Shown here: piece after piece, positions 6,730 through 12,624 of the stretch
How positions within the stretch are numbered: the stretch's first letter is position 1
Layout of the letters: each line of letters begins with the position of its first letter
From: an uncultured Pelagibacteraceae bacterium
Lineage (GTDB): Bacteria > Pseudomonadota > Alphaproteobacteria > Pelagibacterales > Pelagibacteraceae
Length of the DNA: 12,624 nucleotides
Reading direction: 5' to 3'
NCBI GenBank assembly: GCA_902536205.1
Contig: CACAWM010000015.1
Span: forward strand, 1-12,624
Position numbers and translations under genes: made by a program
Notes under the pieces: generated by a model
What the model was told of the DNA's origin: nothing
Database searches by the model: none
What the model saw: the letters and a program-made list of their open reading frames with translations, nothing else

Positions 6730-8280
6730 ATGAAATTAAGTGTAAAAAATGCTTTAATATCTGTTTCTAATAAAGAAAATCTTGTTTCATTACTTAAAAC
6801 TCTTAAAAAGTTTAATATAAACATTATAAGTTCAGGTGGAACTCACGCTTCAATAAAAAAATTAGGCTATGTATGTACAGAATTATCAAAGTTTACTGGT
6901 TTTAAAGAAATGTTAGATGGTAGAGTTAAAACTCTCCATCCTAAAATACATGCAGGAATTCTACATGATAGGAAAAATAAAAAACATAAAAATGAGATGT
7001 CTAAAATAAATTTTCCTGCTATCGACCTGATAGTAGTTAATTTCTATCCATTTCAAAAAATAGTAAGAAATACAAATAATCCAAAACAAATAATTGAAAA
7101 TATAGATATTGGTGGACCAACAATGGTTAGAGCTGCTGCTAAAAACTTTAAAAATGTTACTATAATTACTAATATTAGTGATTATGGATATTTAACTAAA
7201 GAATTAGATACTTTTAAGGGAAAAACTTCTTTAAAATTTAGAGAATATATGGCTTCAAAAGCTTTTGGTTTAACAGCTTATTATGATGCTATGATTGCAA
7301 ATTGGTTTAACACAAAACTTAAAATTCAATTTCCAGAAAGAAAAATAATATTTGGTAGAAAGTTGCAAGAATTAAGATATGGGGAAAACCCTCATCAACG
7401 AAGTTCTATTTATGTAAGTGATTATCAAGATCAACAGCTTGGATTTAACAAAATCCATGGAAAGGAATTAAGCTTTAATAATTATAATGATATGTTTGCA
7501 TCATTGCAGATATTAAGTTCATTAAAAAAAAACACTGGAACTGTAATTGTTAAACACGCAAACCCTTGTGGTGTCTCTACAAACAAAGTGCCATTAACTT
7601 CGTTTAAAAATGCTTATGCATCCGACCCCATAAGTGCTTTTGGCGGGGTAATTGCTTGTAATTATAAGATTAATAAAAAAATTGCTTCTGAGATAAACAA
7701 AAATTTTTTAGAGGTCATACTAGCTAGAGGTTTTGATAAAGAGTCCTTAAAGATATTAAAAAATAAAAAAAATCTAAGAATAATTGATATTTCTAATTTT
7801 AAACCTAAGAGTCTTACTTCAATTAAGTCTTACGACGGTTCTTTTTTAGTACAAAGCAAAGATAATGTTATTATAGATAGAAAAAAAATGAAATGTGTTA
7901 CTAAATTAAAACCTTCCAAAAAAGACCTAGCCGAAATTGAGTTTGCTTTTAATATTTGTAAATATGTTAAATCAAATGCAATCGTTTTATCTAATAGTTT
8001 TTCAACAATTGGTATTGGCGCTGGTCAACCAAGTAGATTAGATAGTTGTAAAATTGCAGTTCAAAAAGCAAAACAGTTTCAATCTGCAAAGATAAAGAAT
8101 TCTATAGCTGCATCAGACGCTTTTTTTCCCTTTGTAGACGGTATAAATATTCTTATTAAAGCTGGTGTAAAAACTATAATTCAGCCAGGTGGATCAATGA
8201 GAGACCAAGAAGTCATCAATGCTGCAAACAAAGCTAAAATAAAAATGCTTTTTACTGGTATCAGGCATTTCAATCACTGA
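6730..8280 (+). CDS. purH: bifunctional AICAR transformylase / IMP cyclohydrolase, 516 aa
   Basis: Catalyses the last two steps of de novo IMP synthesis: formylation of AICAR with 10-formyltetrahydrofolate, then ring closure. The N-terminal MGS-like cyclohydrolase domain spans about residues 1-195, with SSGGT (34-38), GRVKTLHPKIHAG (64-76) and IDIGGPTMVRAAAKN (125-139). The transformylase domain follows, with RYGENPHQ (216-223), the catalytic KHANPCGV (Lys275-His276), SDAFFPF, QPGGSMRD and the terminal TGIRHFNH. Length is normal. It is the third gene of the rpe run, 2 nt after the heparinase-like stop, without a clear Shine-Dalgarno sequence. Its 3' end overlaps the convergent pterin dehydratase gene by 7 nt. 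Confidence 0.97.
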   Translation: MKLSVKNALISVSNKENLVSLLKTLKKFNINIISSGGTHASIKKLGYVCTELSKFTGFKEMLDGRVKTLHPKIHAGILHDRKNKKHKNEMSKINFPAIDLIVVNFYPFQKIVRNTNNPKQIIENIDIGGPTMVRAAAKNFKNVTIITNISDYGYLTKELDTFKGKTSLKFREYMASKAFGLTAYYDAMIANWFNTKLKIQFPERKIIFGRKLQELRYGENPHQRSSIYVSDYQDQQLGFNKIHGKELSFNNYNDMFASLQILSSLKKNTGTVIVKHANPCGVSTNKVPLTSFKNAYASDPISAFGGVIACNYKINKKIASEINKNFLEVILARGFDKESLKILKNKKNLRIIDISNFKPKSLTSIKSYDGSFLVQSKDNVIIDRKKMKCVTKLKPSKKDLAEIEFAFNICKYVKSNAIVLSNSFSTIGIGAGQPSRLDSCKIAVQKAKQFQSAKIKNSIAASDAFFPFVDGINILIKAGVKTIIQPGGSMRDQEVINAANKAKIKMLFTGIRHFNH

Positions 8281-8615
8281 TTAATTTTATCTAATTTTGC
8301 AGCTAATATAAAATCACTTTCAGCTAATCCTTTAATAGCGTGAGTAAAGATCTTTATTTTGCAATAACCCCAACCAAAAGAAATGTCCGGGTGATGATTT
8401 TCTTCTTCGGCTATGTTGCCAACTTTATTTACAAATTCTTGACTTTTTTCAAAATTTTTGAACTTAAATTCCTTTATTAAATAAAAGCTTTTATCTTCAT
8501 TGCTTTTGACGTCCCAACCATCAATTTTTTTTAAGTATTTATGTATCTCACTTGTATCAAATGGAGGAATATTTCCCTCACAAGGCACACATTTTTTTTT
8601 TGATAAATCGCTCAT
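8274..8615 (-). CDS. phhB: pterin-4a-carbinolamine dehydratase, 113 aa
   Basis: Dehydrates 4a-hydroxytetrahydropterin during recycling of the pterin cofactor; family members in bacteria lacking phenylalanine hydroxylase may support other pterin uses. The whole family motif is present with correct spacing: Glu70, His74-His75-Pro76, Trp82, His92 and Asp101. The N-terminus (KKCVPCEGNIPPF) is typical of the family, which supports the ATG at 8613-8615. That ATG begins only 4 nt after the 3' CCA of tRNA-Gly on the same strand, so the gene is probably co-transcribed with the tRNA and left almost leaderless by tRNA 3' processing. A run of 10 A in the coding strand (8592-8601) lies in codons 5-8. The symbol follows the family and is not functionally confirmed. 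Confidence 0.92.
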   Translation of the reverse strand: MSDLSKKKCVPCEGNIPPFDTSEIHKYLKKIDGWDVKSNEDKSFYLIKEFKFKNFEKSQEFVNKVGNIAEEENHHPDISFGWGYCKIKIFTHAIKGLAESDFILAAKLDKINQ

Positions 8616-8619
8616 ATTT

Positions 8620-8694
8620 TGGAGCGGGCAAAGGGGTTCGAACCCTCGACCTTCTCGTTGGCAACGAGACGCTCTACCACTGAGCTATGCCCGC
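8620..8694 (-). tRNA. tRNA-Gly (GCC anticodon)
   Basis: A 75-nt cloverleaf on the minus strand including an encoded CCA end (8620-8622). The acceptor stem is GCGGGCA pairing with TGCCCGC. The D arm is GCTC-AGTGGTA-GAGC. The anticodon stem-loop CTCGT-TGCCA-ACGAG (8654-8668) reads anticodon GCC (8660-8662). The T arm is GAGGG/TTCGAA/CCCCT-like with the canonical TTCGA. It serves glycine codons GGC and GGU. It is followed after 4 nt by the pterin dehydratase start codon. Confidence 0.97.
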
Positions 8695-8704
8695 TTATTT
8701 TTAA

Positions 8705-8733
8705 AGTTTAACCATATAATTTAAAGAAAGCAA
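8705..8733 (-). promoter_or_regulatory. candidate promoter of tRNA-Gly / pterin dehydratase unit
   Basis: On the minus strand TTGCTT (8728-8733), a 17-nt spacer and TAAACT (8705-8710) precede the tRNA 5' end by 10 nt. Spacing is ideal but the hexamers are imperfect (3 of 6 and 4 of 6 matches). A TATATG closer to the -35 is an alternative -10. Confidence 0.35.
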
Positions 8734-8786
8734 GTTTAAGTCGCAACATTAATAAAATGTCACTACCTACTAGCCAATTTTTTTTA

Positions 8787-8792
8787 TATAAT
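8787..8792 (+). promoter_or_regulatory. consensus -10 element ahead of the LON-domain gene
   Basis: A perfect TATAAT ends exactly 6 nt before the ATG at 8799. No good -35 is seen at 16-18 nt. There is no Shine-Dalgarno sequence between it and the start codon, so transcription is expected to begin at or beside the ATG. Confidence 0.5.
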
Positions 8793-8798
8793 TAAAAT

Positions 8799-9416
8799 AT
8801 GAAAAAATTTCCAGAGACAATACCGGTCTTTCCATTAAGTGGGGTTATATATTTTCCTAAAACAAATCTTCCATTAAATATTTTTGAACAAAGATATTTA
8901 GATTTGGTTAACGATGCTTATAAAAAAGATAAGTTTATGGGAATGGTGCAAACAAAAAAAGAAAATGACAAAGTATATAGTATTGGATGCTTAGGTAAAA
9001 TAAGCGATCTTCAAAAAAGTGCTGATGGTAGAATTTTGATTAATTTAACTGGAATATCAAGATTTAAGATTTTAAAAGAAATTTCTAACAATAAATTATA
9101 TCGTGAATTTCAAGTTGACTATGAAAATTTTACAAATGATATAACCAACATTTACAATGATATTGATGCAAATTCCATGATAGAAAAAGCTAAAATATTT
9201 TTTAAAAGGAATGGCTTGTTGCTTAACTGGAAAGAATTCGAAAAACTTGAACATTCTCAAAGAATAAATACTTTAGCAATGATTGCACCAATAACTAATG
9301 AGGAAAAACAAAAACTTCTTGAGTCAATTACCTTAGAGGAAAAAATAGAAACTCTCGAAAGTATAATAAGTTTTTACCTTCATCAAACTAGTCAAAATAA
9401 CGAAACAATACAGTAA
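8799..9416 (+). CDS. LON N-terminal (substrate-binding) domain protein, 205 aa
   Basis: A stand-alone protein of the Lon substrate-binding (PUA-like) domain family, common in Alphaproteobacteria, without the ATPase or protease domains. The signature IPVFPLSGVIYFPKTNLPLNIFEQRY occupies about residues 8-33; CLGKISDL (64-71) and GRILINLTGISRF (77-89) follow, with a helical C-terminal half from about residue 120. The molecular role is unknown; a substrate or peptide recognition role is only inferred from the Lon domain. It starts where family members normally start. It converges with rho, leaving 2 nt between the two stop codons and no terminator hairpin. Confidence 0.92.
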   Translation: MKKFPETIPVFPLSGVIYFPKTNLPLNIFEQRYLDLVNDAYKKDKFMGMVQTKKENDKVYSIGCLGKISDLQKSADGRILINLTGISRFKILKEISNNKLYREFQVDYENFTNDITNIYNDIDANSMIEKAKIFFKRNGLLLNWKEFEKLEHSQRINTLAMIAPITNEEKQKLLESITLEEKIETLESIISFYLHQTSQNNETIQ

Positions 9417-9418
9417 GA

Positions 9419-10693
9419 TTAATTTGCTGATTTATTCATCGAATCGAAAAAATCGGCATTATTTTTTGTGTTTTTTAATTTAGAAATTAAAAATTCTATA
9501 CCATCCATAGTGCCCATCGGGCTGATAATTCTTCTAAGAACATTCATCTTAGATAAATCGTCTTTTTCAAATAATAGTTCCTCTCTTCGAGTGCCCGATC
9601 TAGTGATATCTAACGCTGGATAAATTCTCTTATCGGCTACTTTCCTATCTAAAATTAATTCTGAATTACCGGTTCCTTTAAATTCCTCAAAAATCACTTC
9701 ATCCATTCTACTTCCAGTATCAATAAGCGCTGTAGATATAATAGTCAATGATCCTCCCTCTTCTACATTACGAGCAGCACCAAAAAATCTTTTTGGTCTT
9801 TGAAGAGCGTTTGCGTCAACTCCTCCGGTCAAAACTTTTCCTGAACTCGGGATAACTGCATTATATGCTCTACCTAGTCTCGTAATTGAGTCTAATAGAA
9901 TAACGACATCTTTTTTATGCTCTACTAATCTTTTTGCTTTTTCTATTACCATCTCAGCTACAGCAACGTGTCTAGAAGCAGGTTCATCAAAAGTTGATGC
10001 TACCACCTCACCTTTAACAGAGCGCTGCATGTCGGTCACTTCCTCAGGCCTTTCATCAATAAGTAGAACCATTAAATAACATTCTGGATGATTAGCAGTT
10101 ATTGACTGAGCAATATTTTGAAGAATTATAGTTTTTCCAGCTCGTGGCGGTGATACAATTAATGAACGCTGACCTTTGCCAATTGGACTCACTAGGTCTA
10201 TTAACCGAGCTGTATTGTCAGGTTTTTTCTCTACCTTTGTAGTTTCAACTTCTAATTTAATTCTCTCATTAGGATAAAGGGGGGTCAGGTTATCAAATGC
10301 AATTTTATTTTTACCTTTCTCCGGCTCGTCGAAATTAATCTTATTTACTTTTAAAAGCGCAAAGTACCTCTCTGCATCCTTGGGGCCTCTTATCTCTCCC
10401 TCAACTGAGTCACCAGTACGTAAGCCAAATCTTCTAATTTGACTTGGACTAACGTATATATCATCTGGTCCTGGCAAATAATTTGACTCTATGGCTCTTA
10501 GAAAACCAAAACCATCTTGTAAAACCTCAAGTACACCGGTTGCAGTAATCTGTTCATTTTTTTCAGCTAATTTTTTTAAAATTGCAAAAAGAATTTCTTG
10601 CTTTCTTAACGTACTTGGGTTTTCTATGCCAAGCTTTTCGGCTTCGTTAATAAGTTCTGCTGGATTTTTTTGTTTAAGTTCTTGTAGATTCAT
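9419..10693 (-). CDS. rho: transcription termination factor Rho, 424 aa
   Basis: Hexameric RNA-dependent ATPase/helicase that ends transcription of untranslated RNA. Domains: N-terminal helical domain (about 1-45); cold-shock-like RNA-binding domain (about 50-118, with DGFGFLR at 60-66); and a RecA-type ATPase domain with Walker A SPPRAGKT (181-188), Walker B VVILLDS (263-269), Q-loop [22 protein letters not shown] (about 288-309) and R-loop around 320-333. Length is typical. There is no large insertion between the RNA-binding and ATPase parts and no prion-like linker. It lies downstream of hemE-hemH-hemJ, separated by 66 nt that hold a good promoter. Three convergent gene pairs in this window lack hairpin terminators, so Rho-dependent ends may matter here. 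Confidence 0.98.
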   Translation of the reverse strand: MNLQELKQKNPAELINEAEKLGIENPSTLRKQEILFAILKKLAEKNEQITATGVLEVLQDGFGFLRAIESNYLPGPDDIYVSPSQIRRFGLRTGDSVEGEIRGPKDAERYFALLKVNKINFDEPEKGKNKIAFDNLTPLYPNERIKLEVETTKVEKKPDNTARLIDLVSPIGKGQRSLIVSPPRAGKTIILQNIAQSITANHPECYLMVLLIDERPEEVTDMQRSVKGEVVASTFDEPASRHVAVAEMVIEKAKRLVEHKKDVVILLDSITRLGRAYNAVIPSSGKVLTGGVDANALQRPKRFFGAARNVEEGGSLTIISTALIDTGSRMDEVIFEEFKGTGNSELILDRKVADKRIYPALDITRSGTRREELLFEKDDLSKMNVLRRIISPMGTMDGIEFLISKLKNTKNNADFFDSMNKSAN

Positions 10694-10725
10694 GGATTAG
10701 TGTTGATTAATAGGAAAGTACTCAA

Positions 10726-10753
10726 AATATATGACTTTTTATAAAAAATTCAA
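10726..10753 (-). promoter_or_regulatory. promoter of rho
   Basis: On the minus strand TTGAAT (10748-10753), a 16-nt spacer and TATATT (10726-10731, 5 of 6 to consensus) lie in the hemJ-rho gap. This gives a predicted leader of about 26 nt without a clear Shine-Dalgarno sequence. It would let rho be expressed independently of the haem genes. The short leader leaves little room for the long autoregulatory leader known ahead of enterobacterial rho. Confidence 0.55.
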
Positions 10754-10759
10754 GACCTT

Positions 10760-11191
10760 TTATAATGGCTTAAAAATAACAACAAATACAACAACAATAA
10801 GTATAATTGTGGGAATTTCGTTAATTATTCTAAAAAATTTTGAACTTTTAGTGTTAGTATCTAATGCGAAATCTCCAAGATATTTGCCGAGAATAAAATG
10901 GTAATAAGTTAAAATTATAACCAACACAGTTTTAATTTGCATCCATAACTCCGAAAGAACTTCTAATCCGATACTATGAATCAGCAGTAAACCAAAAAGC
11001 CAAGAAAGCAACATAGCCGGCATCATTATATAATTATAAAGCTTTCGCTCCATTGTTTTAAATACTTTTTTTTGAGAGTCATGATCGGCCTCTGCATGAT
11101 AAACAAATATTCTTGGTAAATACAATAATCCTGCCATCCAAGAAATAACTGCTATTAAGTGTAATGACTTAAATAAAAGATAATAATTCAT
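10760..11191 (-). CDS. hemJ: HemJ-type protoporphyrinogen IX oxidase, 143 aa
   Basis: Inner-membrane haem protein that oxidises protoporphyrinogen IX to protoporphyrin IX, the step before ferrochelatase. Features: FKSLHLIAVISWMAGLLYLPRIFVYHAEA (about residues 7-35) with His11, equivalent to the conserved haem-ligand His; four membrane segments (about 6-26, 52-73, 81-100 and 122-141); and the RIINEIPT signature (about 119-126). Length is normal. It starts 2 nt after the hemH stop, without a Shine-Dalgarno sequence, so it is probably translated from the hemE-hemH-hemJ message. No hemY- or hemG-type gene is seen here. Confidence 0.93.
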   Translation of the reverse strand: MNYYLLFKSLHLIAVISWMAGLLYLPRIFVYHAEADHDSQKKVFKTMERKLYNYIMMPAMLLSWLFGLLLIHSIGLEVLSELWMQIKTVLVIILTYYHFILGKYLGDFALDTNTKSSKFFRIINEIPTIILIVVVFVVIFKPL

Positions 11192-11193
11192 TA

Positions 11194-12186
11194 TTAAATA
11201 TATTTTTCTATTAATTTTTTAAATAGATTAATATGGTCTGGATTATCATTAAGACATGGGATGAGGTCAAAGTTCTTGCCACCCTTGTTTAGAAAACTTT
11301 CTCTTCCTTGAATATTAATTTCCTCTAAGGTTTCCACGCAATCTGATGCAAATCCTGGACAAATTACTAATAAATTTTTAATTCCTTTATCTGGTAAGTC
11401 CTCTAGTGTCTTATCGGTGTAAGGTGTAAGCCATTCTTGAGGACCAAACCTTGATTGAAAAGTTGTCTGAATATCTATTTGATCGAACTTCTCTTTCATC
11501 AATCTAGTAGTTTTATGACAATAACAATGATATGGGTCACCTTTGTTAAAGTATTTCTTTGGAATGCCGTGGTAGGAAGAAATAATTAAGTCTGGTTTCC
11601 AAGAAATACTTTCTATTTTTCTTTTAATACTATTTATTAAAGCCTCGATATAAATTGATTCGCTTTCATAATGTGGAATAATTTGTATGCTAGGCTGCCA
11701 TCTCATGTCCATTAGTGATCTATAAACCTCATCGCAAACAGTTGCTGTTGTCGGTGCTGCATACTGTGGGTATAAAGGAAGAATAGTTATATTCTCACAT
11801 CCCTGATTTTTAAGATGGTTTAGTTTTGATTTAATACTCGGATTTCCATATCTCATTGCAAAATCGACGATTATTTTTTCGCTTCCGATTTTCTTTTTTA
11901 ATTTTTCTGCCTGAGTTCTAGTATAATAAAGAAGTGGAGATTCATTTGTTTCTTTCCTCCAAATCTTTTTATATGCGTGTGCTGTCTTTGATGGTCTAAA
12001 AGTAAGTATAAATAAATTTAGAATAATTTGCCATATAAAAGGATTAACTTCTATAACTCTTTTGTCGGATAAAAATTCTTTTAAATATTTTCTTATATCC
12101 CACCAACTTGTTGAATCCGGGGTTCCGAGATTAATTAATAATATGCCTTTTTTACCAAAATTTATTTTTGGATGATCATCATTCAT
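11194..12186 (-). CDS. hemH: ferrochelatase, 330 aa
   Basis: Inserts Fe(II) into protoporphyrin IX to make protohaem, acting at the cytoplasmic face of the inner membrane. Family blocks: LLINLGTPD (16-24), NESPLLYYTRTQ (81-92), AMRYGNPSI (110-118), LPLYPQYA (136-143), SSYHGIPKKYF with catalytic His206, GDPYHCYCHKT (216-226), and CPGFASDCVETLEEI (276-290) with the conserved Glu285. Length is typical of bacterial ferrochelatases. The start follows the hemE stop by 1 nt; AGGGA within the end of hemE, 8 nt upstream, is a plausible Shine-Dalgarno sequence. Product flow from HemJ to HemH fits the shared operon. Confidence 0.97.
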   Translation of the reverse strand: MNDDHPKINFGKKGILLINLGTPDSTSWWDIRKYLKEFLSDKRVIEVNPFIWQIILNLFILTFRPSKTAHAYKKIWRKETNESPLLYYTRTQAEKLKKKIGSEKIIVDFAMRYGNPSIKSKLNHLKNQGCENITILPLYPQYAAPTTATVCDEVYRSLMDMRWQPSIQIIPHYESESIYIEALINSIKRKIESISWKPDLIISSYHGIPKKYFNKGDPYHCYCHKTTRLMKEKFDQIDIQTTFQSRFGPQEWLTPYTDKTLEDLPDKGIKNLLVICPGFASDCVETLEEINIQGRESFLNKGGKNFDLIPCLNDNPDHINLFKKLIEKYI

Positions 12187-12187
12187 C

Positions 12188-12624
12188 TTAATATTCCCTA
12201 AAAAACTTTAATAACTTCTTTACTTGATCTGGATCTGTTTGTGGTAACATACCATGTCCTAAATTAAAGATATAAGGCAATCCATTAAATGCGTCTAAAT
12301 ATTTTTTTGCTTCATAAATCATTTTTTGTTCTCCTAATAATAGATTTTTTGGATCCAGACCTCCTTGAATTACAGTGTTCTTGAGATTCTTTATAGCCCA
12401 GAGTGGGTCAATATTATAATCAATATTTAACCCATCCGGTTTTACTACGTCATTAAATTCTTTATATTTTTCTTTAATCCCTCTTGGAAAGCAAATGGTT
12501 GGAATTTTCATTGTTTTGCAAAACTCAACTATTTTTAAATTTGGTATGTAGCAGTAATTTGGTAAATCTTTAGGCGATAATAAACCAGCCCAAGAGTCAA
12601 ATACTTGAACTACATCAGCGCCTG
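12188..12624 (-). CDS. hemE: uroporphyrinogen decarboxylase, C-terminal part (5' end outside window)
   Basis: Decarboxylates uroporphyrinogen III to coproporphyrinogen III in the cytoplasm. The reading frame is open through the window edge: residues read before the internal Met at 12511 include GADVVQVFDSWAGLLSP, the family's second signature, so the gene continues beyond position 12624. About 144 residues of roughly 340 are visible. Other family features are the QGGLDP segment (usually QGNLDP) and FNLGHGMLPQTDPDQV near the C-terminus. It is the first visible gene of the hemE-hemH-hemJ run and stops 1 nt before hemH. Confidence 0.96.
   Translation of the reverse strand, partial: GADVVQVFDSWAGLLSPKDLPNYCYIPNLKIVEFCKTMKIPTICFPRGIKEKYKEFNDVVKPDGLNIDYNIDPLWAIKNLKNTVIQGGLDPKNLLLGEQKMIYEAKKYLDAFNGLPYIFNLGHGMLPQTDPDQVKKLLKFFREY

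Noticed and set aside
8500..8724. 74-aa open frame on the plus strand, containing a GSNPRPSRWQRDALPLSYA-like stretch
   Set aside because: This is the familiar false translation of the antisense strand of a tRNA gene, plus the antisense of the pterin dehydratase gene; it is not a protein gene.
10491..10700. 69-aa open frame on the plus strand
   Set aside because: It is antisense to the N-terminal coding region of rho and has no motif or start signal of its own.
12188..12511. Short 107-aa gene starting at an internal Met
   Set aside because: The frame stays open to the window edge and encodes the uroporphyrinogen decarboxylase FDSWAG signature upstream of that Met, so this is an edge-truncated hemE, not a small gene.
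1..12624. Mobile element, CRISPR array, prophage, toxin-antitoxin or defence system
   Set aside because: No transposase, integrase, repeat-spacer pattern, terminal inverted repeats or defence-family domains were seen; nearly all bases belong to recognisable core genes.

Overview
The window looks like a streamlined, AT-rich alphaproteobacterial chromosome, most likely a SAR11 / Candidatus Pelagibacter-type marine bacterium. The evidence is the low GC by eye, nearly wall-to-wall genes, intergenic gaps of 0-70 nt in most places, and two gene orders typical of Alphaproteobacteria (rpe - heparinase-like - purH, and hemE - hemH - hemJ - rho). I see no insertion sequence, CRISPR array, prophage or clear foreign island. 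No gene-free stretch exceeds 300 bases; the longest is 1697-1850.

Layout. 1-1070 (+) is the C-terminal half of acetyl-CoA synthetase. It overlaps tail to tail with a conserved but uncharacterised gene at 1067-1696 (-). A 154-bp divergent spacer carries a perfect 18-bp palindrome. It is followed by the two-gene sodium:solute symporter operon (DUF4212 small subunit plus VC_2705-type large subunit, 1851-3964), which has a strong Shine-Dalgarno sequence and ends at a textbook intrinsic terminator (3987-4015). Next come a small YggT-like membrane protein (4041-4376) and the rpe - heparinase II/III-like - purH run (4424-8280). On the minus strand, tRNA-Gly(GCC) lies 4 nt ahead of a pterin-4a-carbinolamine dehydratase gene. 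A LON-domain protein (8799-9416, +) converges on rho (9419-10693, -), which is preceded on the same strand by hemJ, hemH and hemE (truncated by the window edge).

How the genes fit together. The symporter pair and acs plausibly form an uptake-and-activation module for acetate or a similar small carboxylate. rpe and purH link pentose-phosphate metabolism to purine synthesis. hemE, hemH and hemJ are late haem synthesis steps, and rho is the transcription terminator.

No clearly new multi-gene system is visible. The most interesting signals are: -10-like hexamers ending exactly 6 nt before the start codon of three consecutive first-in-unit genes, which predicts leaderless mRNAs; a tRNA whose 3' end sits 4 nt before a start codon; a perfect palindrome ahead of the symporter operon; an acetyl-CoA synthetase lacking a usually invariant arginine; a canonical EF-hand loop inside the symporter; and several 10-base homopolymer tracts within coding sequence.
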